A stretch of 64,000 nucleotides of DNA from BQJD01 sp965652415. GTDB taxonomy: Bacteria; Pseudomonadota; Gammaproteobacteria; Arenicellales; CAJQKF01. The stretch spans positions 1 through 64,000 of the forward strand of contig CBFGVH010000003.1 of NCBI GenBank assembly GCA_965652415.1. The letters are read 5' to 3'. Every line of letters begins with the position of its first letter. Position 1 is the stretch's first letter. The notes beneath the pieces were generated by a model. It worked only from the letters and a program-made list of their open reading frames with translations, was not told the DNA's origin and searched no databases. Made by a program: the position numbers and the translations under genes. Below, piece after piece: positions 37,988 to 46,690 of the stretch.

Positions 37988-38952
37988 CCGATCCTGCCGT
38001 GGCCAAGGCATCGGGACTGGCCCGCTATTACGAGGTCGGCCAGGGACTGCTGGCGCGCTCACGGACCTTGAAGGCACTCGACGGCGTGAGCTTCTCGCTG
38101 GCCGCCGGCAGAACGCTGGCGGTGGTCGGCGAGTCGGGGTGCGGCAAGTCGACCCTGGCACGGCTTGTCACACTGATCGAACCGCCCACCGCCGGTACGC
38201 TGATGATCGAGGGCGTCGACGTCGCCGGCCACGGCGCGGCGGCGATCCGCGAACTTCGCCGCAAGGTGCAGATCGTGTTCCAGGACCCGTACGGTTCGCT
38301 CAATCCGCGCAAGAAGGTCGGCGCCATTCTCGAGGAACCCCTGCGCATCAACACCGACATGCCGGCGCCGGCGCGCCGCGACGCCGCCCGCGAGATGCTC
38401 GACCGGGTTGGCCTGAGGCCGGAGCACTACCGCCGCTACCCGCACATGTTCTCCGGCGGCCAGCGCCAGCGTATCGCCATCGCCCGCGCATTGATGCTGC
38501 GCCCGAAGCTGGTGGTGGCCGACGAACCGGTGTCGGCGCTGGACGTATCGATCCAGGCCCAGGTGCTGAACCTGCTGATGGAGCTTCAGGAGGAGTACCA
38601 CCTCGCATACCTGTTCATCTCCCATGGCCTGAGCGTGGTGGAGCACATCAGCGACGAGGTGATGGTCATGTACCTCGGCCGCGCGGTGGAACAGGGGCCG
38701 AAGGCCGAGATCTTCGGCAATCCGCGCCACCCCTATACCAGGGCGCTGCTGGCGAGCACGCCGTTCGTCGATCCCGCACGACGCGCCGAACGGGTGGTGC
38801 TGTCCGGCGAACTGCCCTCGCCACTGGATCCGCCGGGCGGCTGCGCCTTTCACAAGCGCTGTCCCATCGCCATGGAACGCTGCCGCGTCGAGAGGCCGGA
38901 ACTCGTCCGGCACGGCGCGGTGGACGTCGCCTGCCACGCCGTGTCCGGCTGA
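37984..38952 (+). CDS. dppF: Dipeptide ABC transporter ATPase DppF
   Basis: 322 residues from the ATG at 37984-37986 (ATGA overlap with dppD). Walker A GESGCGKS, Q-loop FQDPYGSLNPRKK, signature FSGGQRQRIAIARAL, Walker B LVVADEPVSALD. The switch His is present but the segment reads ISHGLSVVEH where most relatives have SHDLSVV. The C-terminal Cys-containing extension is GCAFHKRCPIAMERCR. It forms the ATPase dimer with DppD and ends the operon. Confidence 0.95.
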   Translation: MTDPAVAKASGLARYYEVGQGLLARSRTLKALDGVSFSLAAGRTLAVVGESGCGKSTLARLVTLIEPPTAGTLMIEGVDVAGHGAAAIRELRRKVQIVFQDPYGSLNPRKKVGAILEEPLRINTDMPAPARRDAAREMLDRVGLRPEHYRRYPHMFSGGQRQRIAIARALMLRPKLVVADEPVSALDVSIQAQVLNLLMELQEEYHLAYLFISHGLSVVEHISDEVMVMYLGRAVEQGPKAEIFGNPRHPYTRALLASTPFVDPARRAERVVLSGELPSPLDPPGGCAFHKRCPIAMERCRVERPELVRHGAVDVACHAVSG

Positions 38953-39009
38953 ACCGCCCCTCGGGCGCGAGCGGCAGGAAATTGCCCCTGAAATTGCCAT
39001 ATTTTCAGC

Positions 39010-39036
39010 TTGATTTGCGGACCCGATTGCTATTAT
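39010..39036 (+). promoter_or_regulatory. Candidate promoter for prc
   Basis: TTGATT at 39010-39015 and TATTAT at 39031-39036 (five of six matches to TATAAT) are 15 bases apart, slightly short spacing, in an AT-rich patch between dppF and prc. Confidence 0.35.
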
Positions 39037-39083
39037 TTAGCATCTTCGCAGTGTCACCATCGCGCCTCGCGCGCCGCAATCTC

Positions 39084-41285
39084 ATGTTTCATCGCCCGAT
39101 CCGCAGCCTGATCGCCGCACATTCCCTCGCCCGGCCGCGCCCGGCAGCCTTCCTGGCGGCGAGCCTGCTGGCTCTCGCGGCGGCACTCGCGACACCGCCG
39201 ATCGCGGCCAGCACGCCGCCTCCGGGGTCCCTCGACATCGAGAAAAAGCACCTGTTCGTCGCCCAGCTCGTGCGCAGCTACATGGACCGCCGGCACTACG
39301 TGAAGGCACCGCTTGACGACGAGCTGTCGGTGCGCATTCTCGAGCGCTACCTCACTTCGCTCGATCCCGAGCGGATGTACTTCCTGCAGCAGGACGTCAG
39401 CAAGTTCGAGGAGATCCGCCACGAGTTCGACGACTTCATCGAGCAGAGCCGACTGGAGCCGGCGTTCGCCATATTCCTCGTCTACCGCTCGCGGGTGCGC
39501 CAGCAGGTGGAGACCGCCATGGCGGTGCTCGAGAAGCCGTTCGACTTCACCGTCGACGAGACCCTGCGCGTCGACCGCGAGGGTGCGCCGTGGGCGACCA
39601 CGCGGGAGGAACTCGACGAGCTGTGGCGCAAGCGCGTCAAGAACGACATGATCGGCCTGATGCTGTCCGGCAAGGAGGAGGACGAGGCGCGCGAGACGTT
39701 GAGCAGGCGCTACGAGCAGATTCGCAATCGTACCGACCAGCTCAACGCCAACGACGTGTTCCAGTTCTACACCAACGCCTACCTGTTGTCGGTGGAACCG
39801 CATACCAGCTACCTTTCGCCGCGCGCCTCGGAGAACTTCCGGATTCGCATGAGCCTGTCGCTGGAGGGCATCGGCGCGGTGTTGCAGAGCGAAAACGAGT
39901 ACACCAAGGTCACCCGGGTGGTGACCGGCGGGCCGGCCGACATGTCGGGATCGCTGAAGGCCGGCGATCGTATAGTCGGAGTCGCCCAGGGCACGGACGG
40001 CGAGGTGACCGACGTCATCGGCTGGCGCCTCGACGACGTGGTCGACCTGATCCGCGGACCCAAGGGAAGCGTGGTGAGGCTGAGGATCCTGCCGGACCGG
40101 GCGGTCGGCCTCGGCGAAACCCGGGTCATCGCCATCACCCGCGACAAGATCAACCTCGAGGAACAGGCGGCCAACAAATCCGTCCAGGAAGTCGAGCACG
40201 GCGGGCGCACCTACAAGCTCGGCGTGATCACCGTGCCCACTTTCTACGCGGATTTCGAAGGGCGCAGCAACGGCGACGCCGAGTACCGCAGCACCACCAA
40301 GGACGTTCGCGAGCTGATCCGCGAACTCGAGGGGGAGAACATCGACGCCCTGATCGTCGACCTGCGCAGCAACGGCGGCGGAGCGCTGTCCGAGGCGATC
40401 TCCCTGACCGGACTCTTCATCGACAGCGGCCCCATCGTCCAGGTTCGCGACAGCGCCGGGCGCATCCGCGTCAACGTCGACCCCGACCCGACGGTCAGCT
40501 ACACGGGGCCCCTGGCGGTCATGGTGGATCGTAACTCCGCCTCGGCATCGGAGATCTTCGCCGGCGCGATCCAGGACTACCGTCGAGGCCTGGTCATCGG
40601 CGAGCCGACCTTCGGCAAGGGTACCGTGCAGAACCTGGTGTCGCTCGACCAGCACAGTCGCGACGACGTCGATCTCGGGCAGTTGAAGCTGACCGTGGCG
40701 CAGTTCTTCCGGATCACGGGTGACAGCACCCAGCACCGCGGCGTGGTGCCGGACATCATGTTTCCGACCGCCATCGACTCGCACCGGGAAGGCGAGCGCT
40801 CGTTCGACAACGCGCTGCCGTGGAGCCGGATAAGCGCCACCGACTACGACACCGCCTACACGACCGTCGACAACGGCATCGTGGGCGAGCTGGCACGGCG
40901 CTTCGAGTCGCGCAGGGACGAATCGATCGGGCTGCGCTACCTCGTCGACTCGGAGAAGTTCACCGCCGAGGCGAGCGACATCACCGAGATCAGCCTCAAT
41001 CTCGCCACGCGCCGTGCCGAACTCGAAGAGCGGCGCGCGCGCGGCGCCCGCATCGAGAACCGGCTGCGCGAGGCGCGCGGGCTGCCGCCGGTCGACGAAT
41101 CGCTCGACCTCGTCGCTGCCGAGGAAACCGCGGCGGTCGAGGATGACGACGACGACGGCTTTCCCCCGGACGTTCTCCTCGAGGAAGCCGGGCACATCCT
41201 CGCGGACCTGATCGCGCTGAAGGCCGACGACACCCGCCTGGCACACTCCGCGACCGCCCCGGACGAAGGCGAGGCGCGCAACTGA
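39084..41285 (+). CDS. prc: Carboxy-terminal processing (tail-specific) protease Prc
   Basis: 733 residues from the ATG at 39084; the frame upstream overlaps dppF and was rejected. Periplasmic protease of the S41 family that trims proteins from the C-terminus and regulates peptidoglycan enzymes. A signal sequence (AAFLASLLALAAALATPPIA region) precedes the N-terminal helical domain, then a PDZ domain (SLEGIGAVLQSENEYTKVTR, LKAGDRIVGVAQG). The catalytic Ser is in DRNSASASEIFAGAIQDY and the Lys in GEPTFGKGTVQNLVSLDQ. An acidic run (DDDDDGF) lies near the C-terminus. E. coli Prc has 682 residues. Confidence 0.93.
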   Translation: MFHRPIRSLIAAHSLARPRPAAFLAASLLALAAALATPPIAASTPPPGSLDIEKKHLFVAQLVRSYMDRRHYVKAPLDDELSVRILERYLTSLDPERMYFLQQDVSKFEEIRHEFDDFIEQSRLEPAFAIFLVYRSRVRQQVETAMAVLEKPFDFTVDETLRVDREGAPWATTREELDELWRKRVKNDMIGLMLSGKEEDEARETLSRRYEQIRNRTDQLNANDVFQFYTNAYLLSVEPHTSYLSPRASENFRIRMSLSLEGIGAVLQSENEYTKVTRVVTGGPADMSGSLKAGDRIVGVAQGTDGEVTDVIGWRLDDVVDLIRGPKGSVVRLRILPDRAVGLGETRVIAITRDKINLEEQAANKSVQEVEHGGRTYKLGVITVPTFYADFEGRSNGDAEYRSTTKDVRELIRELEGENIDALIVDLRSNGGGALSEAISLTGLFIDSGPIVQVRDSAGRIRVNVDPDPTVSYTGPLAVMVDRNSASASEIFAGAIQDYRRGLVIGEPTFGKGTVQNLVSLDQHSRDDVDLGQLKLTVAQFFRITGDSTQHRGVVPDIMFPTAIDSHREGERSFDNALPWSRISATDYDTAYTTVDNGIVGELARRFESRRDESIGLRYLVDSEKFTAEASDITEISLNLATRRAELEERRARGARIENRLREARGLPPVDESLDLVAAEETAAVEDDDDDGFPPDVLLEEAGHILADLIALKADDTRLAHSATAPDEGEARN

Positions 41286-41354
41286 CGCCGCCGGCATCGC
41301 CCTCGCCGGGAGGGCCCTGCCGGACGGCTTCCCGTTCCCGATTCCACGGCAACC

Positions 41355-42602
41355 ATGGAATTTTCACGATTCGGACGGTTCCTGACCCAGGGGTCGGGCA
41401 TCGTCCAGCTCATGGAGGACCTGGGCGAGGCCGCCGGGCAAGACGACGTATGCATGCTCGGCGGGGGCAATCCGGGTGCCATCGCACCGATGCAGGCGTT
41501 CTTCCGGGAAGCCATGTCGCGCCTCGTATCGGACGGCGAGCGCTTCGACCGGGTGATCGGCCGCTACGACAGTCCCGCGGGCGACCTCGATTTCCGCCGC
41601 GCCCTGGCGACACTGCTCCGGAACATCCACGGCTGGGACATCGACGCCGCCAACATCGCCGTCACCAACGGCAGCCAGTCGACGTTCTTCGTGCTGTTCA
41701 ACCTGTTCTCCGGCGCGTTCCCCGACGGCTCGACGCGCAGGATCGCGCTGCCGCTGACGCCCGAGTACATCGGCTACGCCGATACCGGGCTCGGTGCCGA
41801 CATCTTCACCGCCAACCGGCCCAGCATCGAGCTCTTAGAGGACAACCTTTTCAAGTACCACGTCGATGTCGAGCGGCTCGACATCGACGACGGCATCGGC
41901 GCACTGTGCGTGTCGCGTCCGACCAACCCCACCGGCAACGTGCTGACCGACGGCGAAGTCCGCGTGCTTGCCGACCTCGCCCGTCTCCGCGGCATTCCGC
42001 TGATCCTCGACTGCGCCTACGGCACGCCCTTTCCCAACATCATCTTCACCGACGCCGAGCCGTTCTGGGACCCGGGGATCGTGCTGTGCCTGAGCCTGTC
42101 CAAGCTCGGCCTGCCCGGAGTGCGCACCGGGATCGTGGTCGCCGACGAGCCGGTCATCCGCGCCATCGCCGCCGCCAACGCCATCGTCAGCCTGGCGCCC
42201 GGCAGCATCGGCCCGGCCCTGGTCACCGACGCCATCGAAAGCGGCGCCATCATCGAGCTGGCCAACCGGCACGTGCGGCCGTTCTACCGGGACAAGGCCA
42301 TGGCCACGGTGGCGTTGCTGCGCGAGGCACTGGCTGGCCTGCCGTACCGGATTCACCGCCCCGAGGGGGCCATCTTCCTTTGGCTGTGGTTTGAGAACAT
42401 GCCGATCACCAGCGACGAACTCTACCGGCGCCTGAAGACGCGCGGCGTGTTCGTCATCGCCGGCGAGCATTTCTTTCCGGGACTGGCGGGCAGCTGGCGC
42501 CACCGCCACGAGTGCATCCGGGTGAGCTATGCCCAGGACGCCGATGCGGTGCGCAGGGGGGTGGCCGTCATCGCCGAGGAAGTGCGTCGCGCCTACGGCT
42601 GA
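41355..42602 (+). CDS. avtA: Valine--pyruvate aminotransferase
   Basis: 415 residues; E. coli AvtA has 417. PLP enzyme of aminotransferase fold type I that exchanges amino groups between alanine and 2-oxoisovalerate. MEFSRFGRFLTQGSGIVQLM is the AvtA start, followed by MLGGGNPGAIAPM, NGSQSTFFVLFNLFSG, SRPTNPTGNVLTD, DCAYGTPFPNI and the PLP Lys in LSLSKLGLPGVRTG. Its last 10 bases overlap the 3' end of the convergent NUDIX gene, and pdxH, which makes PLP, lies just beyond. Confidence 0.94.
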   Translation: MEFSRFGRFLTQGSGIVQLMEDLGEAAGQDDVCMLGGGNPGAIAPMQAFFREAMSRLVSDGERFDRVIGRYDSPAGDLDFRRALATLLRNIHGWDIDAANIAVTNGSQSTFFVLFNLFSGAFPDGSTRRIALPLTPEYIGYADTGLGADIFTANRPSIELLEDNLFKYHVDVERLDIDDGIGALCVSRPTNPTGNVLTDGEVRVLADLARLRGIPLILDCAYGTPFPNIIFTDAEPFWDPGIVLCLSLSKLGLPGVRTGIVVADEPVIRAIAAANAIVSLAPGSIGPALVTDAIESGAIIELANRHVRPFYRDKAMATVALLREALAGLPYRIHRPEGAIFLWLWFENMPITSDELYRRLKTRGVFVIAGEHFFPGLAGSWRHRHECIRVSYAQDADAVRRGVAVIAEEVRRAYG

Positions 42603-43138
42603 ACCAGCCGCCGGTACACGGGCCACAGGACGCGGACGGTTTCGGCCAGTTCCGCCGGGCGCTCGGCGAGCCAGCGGTCGAGGGCGCCCGGCGTGAACCA
42701 GCCGCCGTCGTCGATCTCGTCCGGATCGAGCCGGAAAGGCCCTTGCGCGTTGCAGCGATAGATCCAGCTGAACTCGTACCCGGTCGCGGGGCTCGCCGCC
42801 AGCTTGAACAGCCGCTCGGGCGGCGCGCCGAGCGACAGGCCGATCTCCTCGCGCGCCTCGCGCAGCACGCAGTCGTCGTAGCTCTCGCCGGCGTCGACAT
42901 GACCGGCCACCGACGAGTCCCACAGGCCCGGGTTGTTGTCCTTGGCCAGCGAGCGCTTCTGCAGGAACACCTCGCCGGCGCCGTTGAAGACCAGCAGGTG
43001 GGTGGAGCGGTGCAGCAGGTCGCGGCGGTGGACCTCGCCGCGGGTGCACCTGGCGACCACCCGGTCGTGGCGGTCGACCACGTCGAGCAACTCGCCGGCG
43101 ATCGCGCTGGCGGCCGAGGCGATTTCGCTGTAGGTCAC
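42593..43138 (-). CDS. NUDIX hydrolase, YfcD type
   Basis: 181 residues from a GTG at 43136-43138 that forms a GTGA overlap with the pdxH stop; there is no nearer ATG. The NUDIX box is complete: GHVDAGESYDDCVLREAREE followed by IGL. The surrounding sequence (HRSTHLLVFNGAGEVFLQKR, DNNPGLWDSSVAGHV) resembles E. coli YfcD and isopentenyl-diphosphate isomerase-like NUDIX proteins, but the substrate is not known. No signal peptide is present. It is convergent with avtA. Confidence 0.86.
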   Translation of the reverse strand: MTYSEIASAASAIAGELLDVVDRHDRVVARCTRGEVHRRDLLHRSTHLLVFNGAGEVFLQKRSLAKDNNPGLWDSSVAGHVDAGESYDDCVLREAREEIGLSLGAPPERLFKLAASPATGYEFSWIYRCNAQGPFRLDPDEIDDGGWFTPGALDRWLAERPAELAETVRVLWPVYRRLVQP

Positions 43139-43770
43139 GGGCTGACGCGCCGAATGTCCCAACCGTCGCCGGCGCGGTGGTACTGGAAGCGGTCGTGCAG
43201 GCGGTTCTTGCGCCCCTGCCAGAACTCGATCATGCGCGGCGTCACCCGGTAGCCGCCCCAGAAGTCGGGCAGCGGCACCTCGCGGTTTCGAAACTTCTCC
43301 ATCACCTGGTTGAAGGCCTTTTCCAGCACCTGGCGCGAGCCGATGACCTGGCTCTGGTTCGATGCCCAGGCACCGACCTGGCTGCCGCGCGGGCGCGAGA
43401 GAAAGTAGTTCAGCGATTCCGCCGTCGACACCCGCGCGACGGTGCCGTGAACGATGACCTGCCGCCCCTGCAGGATCCACGGAAACAGGAGCGCGGCGTT
43501 GGGGTTCTCCTCGATCTGCTTCGCCTTGGTGCTGCCGTAGTTGGTGAAGAACACGAAGCCGTCGGCATCGTAGAACTTGAGCAGGACTGTACGGATCGTC
43601 GGCACCCCCTCCTTCGAGGCAGTGGCGAGGCTCATCGCATTGGGGACGCCGACGCCGTCGTCCGCGGCCTCGCCATACCACTTCTCGAATTGCCTGACGG
43701 GATCGGCGGCGAGATCGGATTCTTCCAGCCCGTCGCGGCTGAACTCGATGGAGAATTCCTTGACACGCAT
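43135..43770 (-). CDS. pdxH: Pyridoxamine 5'-phosphate oxidase
   Basis: 211 residues from the ATG at 43768-43770. FMN enzyme that oxidises pyridoxine or pyridoxamine phosphate to PLP. Visible landmarks are MSLATASKEGVPTIRTVLLK, FVFFTNYGSTKAKQIEENPN, ALLFPWILQGRQVIVHG, FLSRPRGSQVGAWASNQSQ and the C-terminal EFWQGRKNRLHDRFQY. It is divergent from the phosphatase gene (83 bases) and translationally coupled to the NUDIX gene. Confidence 0.95.
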   Translation of the reverse strand: MRVKEFSIEFSRDGLEESDLAADPVRQFEKWYGEAADDGVGVPNAMSLATASKEGVPTIRTVLLKFYDADGFVFFTNYGSTKAKQIEENPNAALLFPWILQGRQVIVHGTVARVSTAESLNYFLSRPRGSQVGAWASNQSQVIGSRQVLEKAFNQVMEKFRNREVPLPDFWGGYRVTPRMIEFWQGRKNRLHDRFQYHRAGDGWDIRRVSP

Positions 43771-43822
43771 GGCGCGGCAATCACCTCGGCTGCAAGGTAA
43801 GGATGAAAGGGGAGAATGGAGA

Positions 43823-43828
43823 TAGAAT
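43823..43828 (+). promoter_or_regulatory. Candidate -10 box for the phosphatase-sulfotransferase pair
   Basis: The sequence reads GGAGATAGAATATAGCGC, with TAGAAT matching five of six bases of TATAAT, 25 bases upstream of the start codon. It closely matches the elements at 21260 and 56477. Confidence 0.48.
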
Positions 43829-43853
43829 ATAGCGCTTTTGGGACGCCACTTCG

Positions 43854-44651
43854 ATGCTCGCACCCATCCCCGAGATCAGCGACGACATCATCGCCACCGC
43901 GCTGGCGCTGGCCGATATCGCCCGCGAGACGACGCGCACCTACTTCCGGCGGCCGCTGACCGTCGACCGCAAGGGCGATTCGACGCCGGTCACCATCGCC
44001 GACCGCGAGACCGAACAGCGCATGCGCGAGTTGATCGGCCAGCGCCACGGCGACCACGGAATCGTGGGCGAGGAGTTCGGCACACACCTCGGCGAATCGG
44101 CCTGGACCTGGATCCTCGACCCCATCGACGGCACCAAGAGTTTCGTTTCAGGCAAGCCTACCTACGGCAGCCTGGTGGCGCTGGTGCACGACTCGACGCC
44201 GGTAGTCGGGGTCATCGAAATTCCCTGCCAGGACGAGCGCTGGCTCGGCGTCGCCGGGCGCGCGACCGCGTTCAACGGCGCGCCCTGCCGGGTGTCCTCC
44301 GCCGACCGGCTCGATGCCGCGGTGATGCTCGCCACCACCCCGGACATGTTCGACGAGGCCGACTGGCCAGTGTTCGAATACGTCAGCCGCCGCGCCCGGG
44401 CCCGCGCCTTCGGCACCGACTGCTACGGCTACGGCCTGCTCGCCTCGGGATTCTGCGACGTGGTGATGGAGGCGGACCTGGAGCCCTACGACTACATGGC
44501 GCTGGTGCCCGTCGTCGAGGGCGCGGGGGGAATCATCACCGACTGGAAGGGGGCGGCCCTCGACAAGAACTCCGACGGCCGCGTGCTGGCCAGCGCGACG
44601 CGCGCGCTGCATGACGAGATCCTCGCCCTGATCGCCGGCCGGCGCGGATGA
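43854..44651 (+). CDS. Inositol monophosphatase family phosphatase, HisN-like
   Basis: 265 residues. Mg-dependent phosphatase with the metal ligands in VGEEFG (E73, E74 region) and WILDPIDGTKSFVSGKPTYG (D89, D92) and the C-terminal metal Asp in LEPYDYMALVPVVEGAGG. DPIDGTKSFVSGKPTYGSL is closest to HisN histidinol-phosphatases. Its stop overlaps the start of a sulfotransferase gene by 4 bases, which raises the alternative that it acts on 3'-phosphoadenosine 5'-phosphate like CysQ; no histidine genes are nearby. The family is clear, the substrate is not. Confidence 0.87.
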   Translation: MLAPIPEISDDIIATALALADIARETTRTYFRRPLTVDRKGDSTPVTIADRETEQRMRELIGQRHGDHGIVGEEFGTHLGESAWTWILDPIDGTKSFVSGKPTYGSLVALVHDSTPVVGVIEIPCQDERWLGVAGRATAFNGAPCRVSSADRLDAAVMLATTPDMFDEADWPVFEYVSRRARARAFGTDCYGYGLLASGFCDVVMEADLEPYDYMALVPVVEGAGGIITDWKGAALDKNSDGRVLASATRALHDEILALIAGRRG

Positions 44652-45517
44652 AGGTACTCGTACTGGGCCTGGCCAAGAGCGGCACGACCGCGCTCGCCTA
44701 CAAGATCCACGAGGCCCTCGGCGCGCACGCGGCGCTCAATTTCGAGCCCGGCAAGGGCGCCGGTGCCGAGGACCTCGAACTGCACCGGGAACTCACCGCG
44801 GCTGCCGGCCCGCTCGTCACCAAGAACCTCGTGTTTCCGACCACGGAAACACGCTGGGACGCCATCTTCGACAACGCCGCCCGCTACGACCGCGCCGTGT
44901 GGATCGCGCGCGACCCGCGCGACATCATCATCAGCAACTTCTTCTATCACTGGTTCGGCGGTCACAAGGCCGAGCGGGCGAAGTTCGAGGAGGCGCTGGC
45001 GCGCACCCGGCGCAAGGAAGACGATCCGGGCACGGTGCCGTTCATCGACCTCGTCGCCGGCACCATGACCGAGAGCCGCGCCCAGCTCGCCGCGTGGCAG
45101 TCGAGCTGGTACGACATCCTCGCCGGCGCCGCCGAGGGCATCGCCTCGCGCATGATCGTGTTCCGTTACGAGGACTTCGTCGACTCTCGCTTCGACGACC
45201 TCAATGCCGCGCTCGGCCTCGCGCTGGCGGGCGAGACCCGCGTTCCCGAGGAGCATCAGCGAGTAGCGCGCACGCGCGGCTACGGCAACTGGCGCCGCTG
45301 GTTCACCGCCGAGGACGTCGAGTTCTTCCGCCCCATCCTCTCGCGTTATCTCGCCGTCATGGGCTACGACCCGGACGACTGGATCCTGGAGCCGGTCGAC
45401 CGGCTGCCGTCGGCCGAGGGATCCGGGTACATGGAGAAGCTCTACACCAGGCGCGACAAGCCGGCGGCCGCTTCGCTCATGCGGCGGGTCGCGGCAAGAA
45501 TCCGGTCACTGCGCTGA
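44648..45517 (+). CDS. Sulfotransferase domain protein
   Basis: 289 residues. It shows the two PAPS-binding elements of sulfotransferases: the 5'-phosphosulfate loop GLAKSGTTALAYKIH near the N-terminus and the 3'-phosphate segment RAVWIARDPRDIIISNFFYH. IVFRYEDFVDSRFDDLNAAL and a C-terminal RTRGYGNWRRWFTAEDVEFF are also typical. It would move sulfate from PAPS to a sugar, lipid or other hydroxyl; the acceptor cannot be told. The 4-base overlap with the phosphatase gene shows they are co-translated. It is convergent with the amidase gene (8 bases apart). Confidence 0.83.
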   Translation: MKVLVLGLAKSGTTALAYKIHEALGAHAALNFEPGKGAGAEDLELHRELTAAAGPLVTKNLVFPTTETRWDAIFDNAARYDRAVWIARDPRDIIISNFFYHWFGGHKAERAKFEEALARTRRKEDDPGTVPFIDLVAGTMTESRAQLAAWQSSWYDILAGAAEGIASRMIVFRYEDFVDSRFDDLNAALGLALAGETRVPEEHQRVARTRGYGNWRRWFTAEDVEFFRPILSRYLAVMGYDPDDWILEPVDRLPSAEGSGYMEKLYTRRDKPAAASLMRRVAARIRSLR

Positions 45518-45525
45518 GACACCGC

Positions 45526-46332
45526 TCAGAGCCGCCGGTGGGACAACGCCGGCAGCCGCTCGCGGACGCGATTCAGCCGGTCGAGGTCGATATCGGCGCA
45601 GCAGATCCCCTCGCCGCGCGGCAGGCAGCCGAGCACCTCGCCGAACGGGCCGACGATCATGCTGTGCCCGAACGTCCGGCGCGCGTTCTCGTGGGTGCCG
45701 GCCTGGGCCGGGGCGATCACGTAGCAAAGGTTCTCGATGGCGCGGGCGCGCAGCAGCACGTTCCAGTGCGCCTCGCCGGTGGGAACCGTGAATGCCGAGG
45801 GCATGCTGAGCAACTGCGCGCCCTCGCCTGCGAGCCGCCGGTACAGTTCCGGGAAGCGCATGTCGTAGCAGATCGACAGGCCGATGGTGCCGAGCGAGGT
45901 CGCGGCACTCACCACGCGCTCGCCGTGAGCGGTGTAATCCGACTCGCGGTACGACTCGGTGTCGGACACGTCGACGTCGAACAGGTGCATTTTCTCGTAC
46001 ACGGCCAGGGACCCGCCGCTTTCATCGTACAGCCGGCACGAACCGTACACCCGCGACTCGTCGGTGCTCGGCGCCGGGAACGAACCGCCGACCAGCACGA
46101 TCCCGTGTCGCGCCGCCTGGCGCGAGAGGAAGGCGTCGATCTCGTCGGCGCGCTCGCGGGCGCAGTCGAGAAGGGCCGACGAACGCGCCGGCATCAGGGC
46201 GAAGTTCTCGGGCAGCGCCACCAGGCGGGCGCCTTCGCCGGCGGCGTCGCCGATCAGTCGTTCGGCGCTGGCGAGGTTGGCGTCGACATCCGTGCCCGAG
46301 CACATCTGGATCACGGCGGCGCGGTAGCCCAT
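45526..46332 (-). CDS. Nitrilase-family amidase (deaminated-glutathione amidase type)
   Basis: 268 residues from the ATG at 46330-46332. Carbon-nitrogen hydrolase with the triad E42 (LPENFAL), K114 (YEKMHLFDVDV) and C155 (GLSICYDMRFPELYR). AHWNVLLRARAIENLCYVIA and GTHENARRTFGHSMIV are typical of the Nit1/Nit2-like group, which repairs deaminated glutathione or omega-amides; this choice is by similarity only. It follows the small exported protein by a single base at the end of the rng gene group. Confidence 0.88.
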   Translation of the reverse strand: MGYRAAVIQMCSGTDVDANLASAERLIGDAAGEGARLVALPENFALMPARSSALLDCARERADEIDAFLSRQAARHGIVLVGGSFPAPSTDESRVYGSCRLYDESGGSLAVYEKMHLFDVDVSDTESYRESDYTAHGERVVSAATSLGTIGLSICYDMRFPELYRRLAGEGAQLLSMPSAFTVPTGEAHWNVLLRARAIENLCYVIAPAQAGTHENARRTFGHSMIVGPFGEVLGCLPRGEGICCADIDLDRLNRVRERLPALSHRRL

Positions 46333-46333
46333 G

Positions 46334-46690
46334 TCAACCCCCGTCGGTGAGACTGACGTGGAGGATGTCGAGGCCACCCGAGCCCGGAACGAGTTCCATG
46401 TAACGCGACGGCACGCCGTAGGTCACAAGGTAGTCGCGGAACTCGACGCCCCAGCGGCTGCCGGCGTCGCCGCCGGGATGGCGGATGGTGAGCACGGTCT
46501 CCTCGCGCTCCTCGAAGCGCCCGAGCAGTTCGGCGACGACGTCGAGTTCCAGCACGCGCCCCCCGGCGGCGTGGCTTCGCCACTCGTCGAGACCGACGGT
46601 CGCTTCCCACGCTGCCGCCGAGGCGATAGGGGCTGCCACCAGCACGGCAGCAACCAGCGCCGCCCGCGCCGATCTACACCAGTACCACAT
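46334..46690 (-). CDS. Small exported protein of unknown function
   Basis: 118 residues from the ATG at 46688-46690, which gives a signal peptide (SARAALVAAVLVAAPIASAA); the longer frame starts inside rng without one. The mature part (about 92 residues) contains RVLELDVVAELLGRFEEREE, then LTIRHPGGDAGSRWGVEF and RDYLVTYGVPSRYMELVPGS. I do not assign a family, though the pattern of a strand with GG(D/E) followed by a helix loosely recalls OmpA- or CpaD-like periplasmic domains. It overlaps rng by 17 bases and nearly touches the amidase gene, in the place where enterobacteria have the large yhdP gene. Confidence 0.7.
   Translation of the reverse strand: MWYWCRSARAALVAAVLVAAPIASAAAWEATVGLDEWRSHAAGGRVLELDVVAELLGRFEEREETVLTIRHPGGDAGSRWGVEFRDYLVTYGVPSRYMELVPGSGGLDILHVSLTDGG

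Noticed and set aside
38139..39083. Upstream extension of the prc frame through dppF
   Set aside because: The stretch is a shadow of dppF; the ATG at 39084 gives a signal peptide and the expected Prc start.
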